DNA from: Nitrospinae bacterium CG11_big_fil_rev_8_21_14_0_20_45_15
GTDB taxonomy: Bacteria > Nitrospinota > Nitrospinia > Nitrospinales > VA-1
Direction: 5' to 3'
Length of the DNA stretch: 64,000 nucleotides
Assembly: GCA_002787235.1 (NCBI GenBank)
Contig: PCWG01000002.1
Coordinates: 59,250 to 123,249, forward strand
The notes beneath the pieces are model-generated. The model did no database searches. It was not told the DNA's origin and was given only the letters and a program-made list of their open reading frames with translations. Of this stretch, positions 1 through 8,401 are shown piece after piece. Each line of letters begins with the position of its first letter. Within the stretch, counting starts at the first letter, position 1. The translations under genes were made by a program, and so were the position numbers.

Positions 1-1064
1 CATTTTATTTGGAGGAATGGACTGAGGAAGCTCTTGCAAAAGGTTCGAGCTTGTATTTGTGGTACACCGCAGAAGTTCTGCGTGAAATGGATGGATACAA
101 TATTGTAAAGCACGCAAAAAAATTCTATGGACTTCCTTGTACGCTGGGTGCTGTTGATTTGAATAAAGAGGAGGATAAAAAAAATCCTTCGATACTAGTA
201 GGCGAATCCGAAGCAGACATTGTTGCCTTGATTGAAAAAGCGGGACCGAGTTATCAGTCCAAATTTTTGGGAGATTATTGTGGTTATAATCTGATTGAAT
301 ATGGGGATCTCATATACGCAATTCCACATGGTTTGGGTGCTATAGATCTCAATAGCAAAGAGCATCGGGAGCACCCCAATGTTTATTCAGGAAAGACACT
401 GGAAGAAGCCAAGGAGCGAATTGACGTTGTCGGGCCTTTTTCAGCGATTGAGATGATTTGTGAATATGGGAACTATAATATCTTAAAATGGGGTAAATCT
501 TATTATGGAATACCCTTTATCCTCGGATCAGTTGACTTTAATAATAAACAGGAAAGGTCGCATCCTGAAATTATTGAAGCGAATTCTGTGAATACTATCA
601 AGGAAACTATCAGTGCGCTGACAAGAGAAAACAGTATTCCAGAGATGATTGGTTCCTACGGAAATTTTAACATCGTACAATTTGGGGTGGAGTGGTATGG
701 CTTACCGAAATGGTTAGGTGCGTTGGATTTACGTAAAGAACAAGATAGGAGTCTTCCCGGCCTGATGCGTGCGGTGAGTATGGAAGCATTGAAGGAAACC
801 ATAGACGCTAATGGAAAATTTTATGAAGGAAGTATTGTGAGCGTGTACAGAGGCTTCAATCTGATCCCGCTGGATGGAAAGTTATATGGAATCCCTCAGG
901 TTTTAGGTGCTGTTGATTTGAGAGGTTGTGAAAGTAAAACAAATAATAAAATCCTTTGTGTGAACAATAAAAGTGAATTAGAGAATACCATTGATTCTAT
1001 GGGATTTTGGAAACGGAATATGATGGGATATCGAATGAAAAAAAAATTAGGTTTGGGCGTATAA
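1..1064 (+). CDS. C-terminal part (5' truncated by window edge) of a protein with five ~63-aa 'GYNIV-YGIP-LGAVDL' repeats; probably the tail of a glycosyltransferase like the next gene
   Basis: ORF track starts at TTG 9 but the frame is open to the window edge (..FY LEEWTEEALAKGSSLYLWYTAE), matching the GT/repeat junction 'IWREEELSKSSEFYLWYSPE' in the next gene. Conserved Asn of each repeat at ORF residues 31, 94, 157, 221, 284. Confidence 0.8.
   Translation, partial: FYLEEWTEEALAKGSSLYLWYTAEVLREMDGYNIVKHAKKFYGLPCTLGAVDLNKEEDKKNPSILVGESEADIVALIEKAGPSYQSKFLGDYCGYNLIEYGDLIYAIPHGLGAIDLNSKEHREHPNVYSGKTLEEAKERIDVVGPFSAIEMICEYGNYNILKWGKSYYGIPFILGSVDFNNKQERSHPEIIEANSVNTIKETISALTRENSIPEMIGSYGNFNIVQFGVEWYGLPKWLGALDLRKEQDRSLPGLMRAVSMEALKETIDANGKFYEGSIVSVYRGFNLIPLDGKLYGIPQVLGAVDLRGCESKTNNKILCVNNKSELENTIDSMGFWKRNMMGYRMKKKLGLGV
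93..1010 (+). repeat. Five tandem ~63-aa protein repeats
   Basis: GYNIVKHAKKFYGLPCTLGAVDL / GYNLIEYGDLIYAIPHGLGAIDL / NYNILKWGKSYYGIPFILGSVDF / NFNIVQFGVEWYGLPKWLGALDL / GFNLIPLDGKLYGIPQVLGAVDL, spacing 63, 63, 64, 63 residues. Confidence 0.93.
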
Positions 1065-1130
1065 GGATTTTCGTGATGATTTGATTTGTTTGAGTTGTTT
1101 CCTATGGAAATAAATTTTTTATAGATACGG

Positions 1131-4100
1131 GTGCCAAGTGCTTCTTTCTTTGCCGGCGATACTGCGGTTCATTCCCTTCACTTCATTATGAAGTCTCTCT
1201 TCCATCACCAAACTTCTTCCAAGCCCAAGGTAAGCCTGATCCTCCTTGATTGGTCTTGTCGTGAGAGTTTTCATATCTTGCATTATTTGAACCGTCAGAC
1301 CATTCCCCGTGAAAATTTTGAAATAATCTGGATCGAGTATTATTCTCGCCAGGCCAGGGAAATTGAAGCCGTACTCGAATCAGCGAAAGCAGAGGCCTAT
1401 CCTCCACTTGACCGATGGATTTTGATGGAACTGCCTGAACAATTGTATTATCACAAACATTTGATGTACAACGCGGGCATCGCCTTGAGTCGGGGTGAAA
1501 TCGTTGTGATATGCGATTCCGATGCCATCGTAACCCCTGCCTTTATTGAAAACATTCTGGCAGCGTTTGAAAAAAATCCTGACATTGTTTTGCACATGGA
1601 TGAAGTAAGAAATACGAATCGCAAATTTTACCCATTCAATTATCCAGCTATTGAAGAAGTCTTAGGAGACGGTGTTTTTAATTGGAATAATGGCACCACG
1701 ACAGGTTTGCTGGATAAAAAAGATCCCATACACACTTTGAATTATGGAGCATGCATGTGTGCGCGTCGGGAAGACTTGATCGCAATCGGCGGGGCCGATG
1801 AGCATATCGACTACCTTGGGCACGTTTGTGGTCCGTATGAAATGACATTCCGGTTGAAAAATTTCGGGAAACAAGAAATCTGGCATCAGAATGAGTTTCT
1901 TTATCATGTGTGGCATCCTGGGCAGGCAGGGCATGGAAATTATGTGGGGCCGCACGATGGAATGCATGTATCCAGTACCGCATTGAACGCGGTGCAGGAC
2001 AAAAGAGTTTTTCCACTAGTCGAAAATAAAATCATACAGAGGATCAGAGAAAACGGGAGCGATGTAATAGCCGATGACGAAGTTTTCAAAACAATCATTC
2101 GGCCGGAGTATCCCCTGATTTGGAGAGAAGAAGAACTGTCAAAATCTTCCGAATTTTATCTCTGGTACAGTCCAGAGCTATTGAACAATCACAAAGGTTA
2201 CAATCTCGTAAAACATAGCGATAAGATTTATGGTATCCCAGAGTACTTGGGGCCGTGGGATCTCAATAAGAAGGAGCTGCGGGAGCATGCGGCTATTTTG
2301 GTTGGTGACAATGAGAGCGTTGTCACCGCTCTGATTGAAGAAAAGGTCCTATTGGGAGATGGCGGTACCGTTTACAATCATATATTTTATGCCTATCCGC
2401 GCTTGCGGAAGCTGGTCGGCGAATCGGGATACCGGCGGTTAAAGAAATACCGTGACCGTATCAAGAAAGTGTTGTCTCCTTTGAATGGAGAAGGCGAAAA
2501 GCCCGTTCCAGAATTCGATTATAATATTTTGCCCTGGGGAAGCCAGCTTTACGCACTGCCACGAGTTTTGGGACCAGTGGACCTCAATCAGGAAAAGCAA
2601 CGTTATCATCCCGGTATCCTAACCGCAAAAACACAAGCGGAGTTGGACGAAAAGATTCTTGCGGCTGGTCCCACCCCATATATTCCAAAGCTTTTGAGTG
2701 TTTGCAAAGGTTACAATCTCATAAAATATTGTCACATGTTTTACGCGATTCCTCAGTCGCTGGGTGCTGTCAATTTACATAAAGATGTGGAGCGCGAAAA
2801 TGAAGCCATCTTATACGCCGTAACTCAGGATGAATTGAAAGAGCTCATCGATCAAAAAGTTAGATTGCTTCCGGGCCAGGAATTGATTGATACCAAGAAT
2901 TTTTTTCATATCATCCGGTTTGACGGAAAATATTATGCTTTCCCACAATTCTCAGGTCCCATCGATTTATCCAATCCACAAGAAAGAAATTTGCCTTACG
3001 TTTTTTCTGGACTGACAACGCAAGAAATAGAAGGAAAAATTGCTTTGTTGGGATCGTCCGTACACGCTCCAGCTTTGATCGGCATTTATAAAGATCACAG
3101 TTTAGTGGGGTATCGTGGCGTGTTTTATGGTATCCCGCGAGAATTGGGAGCGTGGGATCTGGAGAAAAAGGAAAAAAGAGAAAGCTCGGCAATATTTTCC
3201 AGCAAGTCGTTGTCAAAAGTTAAATCTTCCATAGACAGTGCCATTGGCTTAATCCAAATCGAATACGCCGGTTGGTTGCCGGTGTTTAAAAAGTTTGGAC
3301 GCTGTGGTTCGCATCCTCAATTTTCCCATATTGACAACCCACCCAAAGGATATCGTTTTATCCAGTCTCCGTGGATTTTTCGTAAATGGCTGGGGCCTGT
3401 CAATCGTCTGTTCGAAGCCAGTTTGTTTTTTTGTCGTTCCCTGTATGTCTCGTTTTTTTTAATAAAACTTGCAAGAACCTGTTTGAAAGCAGGTATCACA
3501 TGGGCAGACTTTCTGGAATTTATTAAAACCCGGGACTTTTCGTCGCAAGCACTTTTGCCGATCAGTCAAAAGCCGGTGTTTTTACCCAGCGTCCCCTTTA
3601 CCTTGGGGCAAAGACCCTGGTACATAGAAATTGAAGACGTGACGACCTTGTTTTACCCTTACATACATAATGGGAAAACACAAGATTTGACCCTTCAGAA
3701 TAAATCCTATTTCAAAATCATTCAAATTCTGTTGGAAGAAAAATCCTGTCTGGGCATCATCACCCATATGAAGAGCACTGCCGATTGTTTGCCAAAATTA
3801 TTTGACAGTGAAGTGGTAGGCCAAAAAGTTACTTACGCGCCATTAGGTTTGGACTTCTCTTCTCACTCGCGTGAGCGCCATCAAATTGAAACGGTTCATT
3901 TACTATTTACAAGTTCGTGGAGCCAGGATGCGAACGGATTTTATACACGTGGTGGAGTCGATTTATTAGAAGCTTACCGTACTCTTTTTCATAAATTCCC
4001 AGGGAAACTGCATTTGACATTGCGGGCGCAATTGCCAGAAGATTTGCCGCAAAAATGTGCGAAAATCATACAAGACTGTGATGTCGAAGTACTGAGTGAA

Positions 4101-4535
4101 TTTTTGCCCTCTGCGCAATGGAAACTCTTGTTGGCAGAAACGGATATTTATGTTCTGCCAGCGGCTCGTATTCACGTGGTTTCAATTCTGGAAGCGATGG
4201 CGATGGGAATCCCCATCATCGCATCCGATGGGTGGGGGATGGAAGAGTACTTGGAAGACAATCACAATGCGTTGCTTGTAAAAGGTCGTAACGGCAAAGT
4301 GACCTGGATGGATGATTTGGGTATGTTGCGAGAAAATTATGATTCTATGAATGATGCAGATCCCGAAGTGGTTGCCGATTTAGAAACGGCTTTGACACGT
4401 TTGATCATCGAACCAGATTTGAGAACCCGGCTCATTGAACAGGCGCGCCGCGATGTTGCGGAGAAATTTACCGTGAAAAAATGGAACCAGGGTTTAGAGA
4501 CTGCATTTAATAAAGGCATTGCGGCTAACAAGTGA
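1131..4535 (+). CDS. Bifunctional glycosyltransferase: N-terminal GT2 family domain, five 63-aa-type repeats, C-terminal GT4/GT1-like domain
   Basis: GT2-like 'KVSLILLDWSCRESFHILHYLNRQT...VICDSDAIVTPAFIENILAAF'; C-terminal 'DIYVLPAARIHVVSILEAMAMGIPIIASDGWGMEEYLEDNHNALLV' typical of GT4/GT1. GTG start at 1131 or ATG 1188. Confidence 0.85.
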   Translation: MPSASFFAGDTAVHSLHFIMKSLFHHQTSSKPKVSLILLDWSCRESFHILHYLNRQTIPRENFEIIWIEYYSRQAREIEAVLESAKAEAYPPLDRWILMELPEQLYYHKHLMYNAGIALSRGEIVVICDSDAIVTPAFIENILAAFEKNPDIVLHMDEVRNTNRKFYPFNYPAIEEVLGDGVFNWNNGTTTGLLDKKDPIHTLNYGACMCARREDLIAIGGADEHIDYLGHVCGPYEMTFRLKNFGKQEIWHQNEFLYHVWHPGQAGHGNYVGPHDGMHVSSTALNAVQDKRVFPLVENKIIQRIRENGSDVIADDEVFKTIIRPEYPLIWREEELSKSSEFYLWYSPELLNNHKGYNLVKHSDKIYGIPEYLGPWDLNKKELREHAAILVGDNESVVTALIEEKVLLGDGGTVYNHIFYAYPRLRKLVGESGYRRLKKYRDRIKKVLSPLNGEGEKPVPEFDYNILPWGSQLYALPRVLGPVDLNQEKQRYHPGILTAKTQAELDEKILAAGPTPYIPKLLSVCKGYNLIKYCHMFYAIPQSLGAVNLHKDVERENEAILYAVTQDELKELIDQKVRLLPGQELIDTKNFFHIIRFDGKYYAFPQFSGPIDLSNPQERNLPYVFSGLTTQEIEGKIALLGSSVHAPALIGIYKDHSLVGYRGVFYGIPRELGAWDLEKKEKRESSAIFSSKSLSKVKSSIDSAIGLIQIEYAGWLPVFKKFGRCGSHPQFSHIDNPPKGYRFIQSPWIFRKWLGPVNRLFEASLFFCRSLYVSFFLIKLARTCLKAGITWADFLEFIKTRDFSSQALLPISQKPVFLPSVPFTLGQRPWYIEIEDVTTLFYPYIHNGKTQDLTLQNKSYFKIIQILLEEKSCLGIITHMKSTADCLPKLFDSEVVGQKVTYAPLGLDFSSHSRERHQIETVHLLFTSSWSQDANGFYTRGGVDLLEAYRTLFHKFPGKLHLTLRAQLPEDLPQKCAKIIQDCDVEVLSEFLPSAQWKLLLAETDIYVLPAARIHVVSILEAMAMGIPIIASDGWGMEEYLEDNHNALLVKGRNGKVTWMDDLGMLRENYDSMNDADPEVVADLETALTRLIIEPDLRTRLIEQARRDVAEKFTVKKWNQGLETAFNKGIAANK
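2185..3240 (+). repeat. Five copies of the 63-aa-type repeat within the bifunctional glycosyltransferase
   Basis: KGYNLVKHSDKIYGIPEYLGPWDL; FDYNILPWGSQLYALPRVLGPVDL; KGYNLIKYCHMFYAIPQSLGAVNL; NFFHIIRFDGKYYAFPQFSGPIDL; KDHSLVGYRGVFYGIPRELGAWDL. Confidence 0.92.
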
Positions 4536-5854
4536 AAGTTTTAAATCATGCAGATGTGACACGATCAATGGCCCGCAGGCGAAGATCGCCCCTGCACGAG
4601 AATGTCTTCGAGATAAAAAAACAGAACACAATAAAATCGAGACCCAAAGTTTCTGTGATTTTATTGGATTGGGAATGCCGGGAACGGTTTCATACCCTGG
4701 ATTGGTTGTTGAAGCAAAGCGTAGCTCGAGAACAATACGAACTGATCTGGGTAGAGTTGTACCGTCGTCAGATTCCTGCAGTCATGGAAAAAGCCGATTG
4801 TGTGATTGTGTGCAACCAAAAAGGAATGTATCACAAACATAAAGGATATAACGCGGGTCTTTTGGTTGCTCAAGGCAATATAATAACCGTGTGTGACAGC
4901 GATGCGGTGTATCCTGAAAATTTTATAGAGTCCATTCTCAATTCATTTCAGTTACCAGATTCTGAAAATTTAAAGAGTCAGGTTTTGATGCATCATCAAT
5001 GGCGTACTTCAAGATTATACCCCGATGACTTAAATGACTGCATGACATTGAGAGAGGATCATTGGGAGTGGTGGCCGTTGAACCACAATGCGGGTGCCTG
5101 CATGTCTGTTACAAAGAAAGACGCGATTCGTTTTGGTGGTTTTGATGAACACGCATCTTTTGCGGGATATTTATGCGGACCTTACGATCTTGGCTGGCGA
5201 CTGGTCAATGCTGGCTTTGAAGAGAAATGGCATGACCCCTCTATTGCATCGTGGCACTTTGCACACCCTGATCCGGTTGGAACGAACATGCAAAAGCCTT
5301 CAGTAAAAATGTTGCTAGAGAACACGCGTCCGCATGTCGATTTGCACGCATTGACTGCCGTAGATGCTTTCAGCTCGGGCAGAATGTTGCCTCTGACCGA
5401 AAACGAAGAAATATTTCGCTTGAGAATGGCGAACCGAAAAATAGGGTCAGAGTTTGAAAAAAAGTATTCCGCGATGACAGGCCCTGAAGGTTTTCCCAAA
5501 GGACTAGTGTTCGGAATGGCATTGCAATTCAAACTGGAATTGCTCAGTGAAATCTTAAAAAAACTTATTTATAAACGCTTACAGTCAATATTGCCCCCGA
5601 CAATTCTGGTCAGATTGCGGATTGTGAAGAATTATTTTAATCCGGTATTCATTGAGAAACCAGAAATTCCCCAGTTGTTTTTAGAATATCGTGGTTATAA
5701 TCTGGTTTTTTTTCAAAATCAGGTGTTTGCCATACCTGCAAATTTGGGAGAATGGGATTTGACCCAGAAAGATCAAAACGAAGACCCACGCGTTATAAGA
5801 GTTTCCTCGCCCTGGAAGGCGATCCGTAAAATAGATATGACATTAACCGGATGA
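4532..5854 (+). CDS. GT2-family glycosyltransferase with one C-terminal 63-aa-type repeat
   Basis: N-terminus paralogous to the previous gene (KVSVILLDWECRERFHTLDWLLKQSVAREQYELIWVELYRRQ); C-terminal 'YRGYNLVFFQNQVFAIPANLGEWDL'. GTG start overlaps the upstream TGA (GTGA). Confidence 0.85.
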   Translation: MKVLNHADVTRSMARRRRSPLHENVFEIKKQNTIKSRPKVSVILLDWECRERFHTLDWLLKQSVAREQYELIWVELYRRQIPAVMEKADCVIVCNQKGMYHKHKGYNAGLLVAQGNIITVCDSDAVYPENFIESILNSFQLPDSENLKSQVLMHHQWRTSRLYPDDLNDCMTLREDHWEWWPLNHNAGACMSVTKKDAIRFGGFDEHASFAGYLCGPYDLGWRLVNAGFEEKWHDPSIASWHFAHPDPVGTNMQKPSVKMLLENTRPHVDLHALTAVDAFSSGRMLPLTENEEIFRLRMANRKIGSEFEKKYSAMTGPEGFPKGLVFGMALQFKLELLSEILKKLIYKRLQSILPPTILVRLRIVKNYFNPVFIEKPEIPQLFLEYRGYNLVFFQNQVFAIPANLGEWDLTQKDQNEDPRVIRVSSPWKAIRKIDMTLTG

Positions 5855-5885
5855 TTGCAAAGCGATTTGCAGACAAGGACAACAT

Positions 5886-6323
5886 ATGGGAGTACCTGAA
5901 CTGATAGAAAGCATCGGTTTTTATAACCTGGTCCAATTGGATGAAATTATTTTTGGACTTCCCATGGGACTCGGAGCCGTTGAGTTGAACGTTGAAAAGA
6001 TCAATAAACATCCCTGTGCTTTTGTGGGTAAAACTCTGGAAGAAGTCATAGAAAAGATTCGCCTGAACGATGCGCTGTCCAAAGAAAAGTACGAACCGAT
6101 TTTGAAAGATGTATTTGGTTTTTATAATATTCTGGGTTGGGGTGCCGACTTATACGGCGTTCCCGTTAGTTTGGGCGAGATAAATTTACATACCATCAAA
6201 ATCAGTGATTATCCTGGCATTATTAAATCATTTTACAGGGATGATTTAATAAAAGAAATTGAAGAATTTTGTCGGTCAGAACACAGAAAGATGCGGGATC
6301 TGTCAGCCGGAAGAGAGCAATGA
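5886..6323 (+). CDS. Small stand-alone protein made almost entirely of two 63-aa-type repeats
   Basis: IGFYNLVQLDEIIFGLPMGLGAVEL and FGFYNILGWGADLYGVPVSLGEINL; no additional catalytic domain visible. Confidence 0.8.
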   Translation: MGVPELIESIGFYNLVQLDEIIFGLPMGLGAVELNVEKINKHPCAFVGKTLEEVIEKIRLNDALSKEKYEPILKDVFGFYNILGWGADLYGVPVSLGEINLHTIKISDYPGIIKSFYRDDLIKEIEEFCRSEHRKMRDLSAGREQ

Positions 6324-6324
6324 T

Positions 6325-8322
6325 ATGACAAGTTTGAATACATTGCCATTGGAAGAATTTGGTTTGCCTGAAATAGTGGAGATAGAGCCGATTCATTCGT
6401 GCAATTTTCGTTGCATCCAATGTCATGTCAGTTATGAAACCTTAACGAAAAACAAAATCCGGCCAGATTTTTTTAAAAATCTCAAAGGACTTGAGGGCAA
6501 ATGGGCTTTGCTGGGATCGTTGTATGAACCGACGGTACACCCTCATTTCCGGGAAATCGCTCAAGGTCTGTCTGATGCAGGGATGAAGTTGGAGATGACG
6601 ACCAACGGCTCGTTATTCAATGAGTCGCTGGTTAAAGACGTCGCCCATTGCAATTGGAAGAATGTGATTTTTTCCTTCGATGGAATTACGAAAGAGACTT
6701 TTGAGAAAATTCGCAGAAGGGCCGATTTTAAAAAAACTCTTGAAGGGATCAAAAGATTCAAAGACGGTATTGAAAATAAAGATACTTTTTTTGCTGTGAA
6801 CTTTACTCTTTTGAGAAGCAACTTGCATGAAATCGTCGACAGCGTTGACTTCTGGGAGGATTTCGGCGTGGATCATCTGGGTTTCATTGCCATGGTGTTG
6901 CGCGATGAGAATAAGGAACTTCAAGAAGAATGCTTGAATCATGACTTGGTGGAATTAAAGACAGAGCTAGAGTTGGCGGCTAGAAGAGTGGTTGAGAAAC
7001 AATATAAAATCACACTCTCCAGTGCGGCATACAGTTCTTGGATGGATTTGAAAGATATTTATCCTGCGCATTTCATGGAGAGTCTGGTCAAGTCAAACAA
7101 CCGCAATGCCAGGACTCCATTCAATGCGAGAACCTATTACCAAAATGGGCATTTCCCAGGAATGTCCGTCAATTGCCGATCTCCTTTTAAATTTGCAAGG
7201 ATTGATTACAACGGCAACGTCGAGCTTTGCTATCAATTTACGGTAGGAAATATTTATAAAAATGAGTTTTTAGATATCTGGTACGGTAAAGAAGCTCAGA
7301 AAGTGCGGGATTTGGTGCGCTCGGATCCTAAAGTTTGTTATTCCTGCGACTATTTCAGATTCTGTATAAAAGCCGGAGAAGTCGATTACGACAAAGAAGC
7401 AAATTTCCGCAATGAAACCATAGACAATTATTACAACAAGCCGTTTTTAGTCGAAGATAAGGGGTCTTATCAACTGGTGGGTTATGGCTCAATGATTTAC
7501 GGATTCCCAAAATCTATGGGAGATGTTGATCCCAGGTTTCTTGCTGAATATGAAAATAAACCAGGTGTCTTTGTTTGTGCCACCACTGAGGAAGTCAAAC
7601 AGAAGATTGACGAATATTTTGCTTCGATAGATAAATCCGAATGGATTCCTATAGAGATTGACAACTGGATCGCTCATAAAGTCGTGAGTTATGGCCCTCA
7701 ACTTGTTGCTATCCCCAAGGGCTATGGGAAGATTGTACTGAATGCGGAATTTGATTTTAACGCACCGGGTATTTTCATTGCGGACGATGTGGAAACACTG
7801 CGAAATGCAGTGGATACTTATATCAAGACCGTCAATATTTCAGAATTAATGCCCACAGTAATAGAGCAAATTTCTGGTTACAATATTGTTGAATGGCAGA
7901 ACAATTTTTATGGCATTCCTTTTACAAGTGGGCAGGTTGATTTGGTTGGAGCAACCTCCGATGAGATTTCTAAAATACCTGGTGTGATTAAAAGCGCATC
8001 TCTGAATATGATCAAAGATGAATTACGAAAACTGGATTTCGAACCTGAATTTATAGAGCTCTGTTTGCACCTTGGTTATAATGCGATTTATTTCGAGGGA
8101 GTGTTTTACGCAATTCCTCACTCCATTGGCAAGGTAGACCTCAGCAACCCCGCAGAGAGAAAACATCCCGAAATTATTTCAAGTTCAGACAAAAATAAAT
8201 TTCGCCGTGAGATCATATCAAAAACTTACGCCTATCCTCTTTTGAGGCGATTTCTTGGGGATTTTGGCTACCGTACTTTAAAAGGCTGGAAAATTAAATT
8301 ATTGGGTTCTGGAAAATTATAA
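6325..8322 (+). CDS. Radical SAM protein with SPASM-like C-terminal Cys cluster, followed by four 63-aa-type repeats
   Basis: CxxxCxxC: 'HSCNFRCIQCHVSYE'; later 'CRSPFKFARIDYNGNVELCYQF...CYSCDYFRFC'. Start set at ATG 6325 (ORF track opens at 6259, overlapping the previous gene). Repeats include 'SGYNIVEWQNNFYGIPFTSGQVDL' and 'LGYNAIYFEGVFYAIPHSIGKVDL'. Confidence 0.88.
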   Translation: MTSLNTLPLEEFGLPEIVEIEPIHSCNFRCIQCHVSYETLTKNKIRPDFFKNLKGLEGKWALLGSLYEPTVHPHFREIAQGLSDAGMKLEMTTNGSLFNESLVKDVAHCNWKNVIFSFDGITKETFEKIRRRADFKKTLEGIKRFKDGIENKDTFFAVNFTLLRSNLHEIVDSVDFWEDFGVDHLGFIAMVLRDENKELQEECLNHDLVELKTELELAARRVVEKQYKITLSSAAYSSWMDLKDIYPAHFMESLVKSNNRNARTPFNARTYYQNGHFPGMSVNCRSPFKFARIDYNGNVELCYQFTVGNIYKNEFLDIWYGKEAQKVRDLVRSDPKVCYSCDYFRFCIKAGEVDYDKEANFRNETIDNYYNKPFLVEDKGSYQLVGYGSMIYGFPKSMGDVDPRFLAEYENKPGVFVCATTEEVKQKIDEYFASIDKSEWIPIEIDNWIAHKVVSYGPQLVAIPKGYGKIVLNAEFDFNAPGIFIADDVETLRNAVDTYIKTVNISELMPTVIEQISGYNIVEWQNNFYGIPFTSGQVDLVGATSDEISKIPGVIKSASLNMIKDELRKLDFEPEFIELCLHLGYNAIYFEGVFYAIPHSIGKVDLSNPAERKHPEIISSSDKNKFRREIISKTYAYPLLRRFLGDFGYRTLKGWKIKLLGSGKL

Positions 8323-8401
8323 AGATTAATCAAAAAAATTACCGTACAAGGCGTGATAAAAGTCCTCAGAAAGATCACCCTTTTTTGAAAGCCATCTTCT
8401 T

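Noticed and set aside
4519-4842. 107-aa ORF overlapping the start of the second glycosyltransferase
   Set aside because: Out-of-frame overlap with a clearly conserved GT2 N-terminus.
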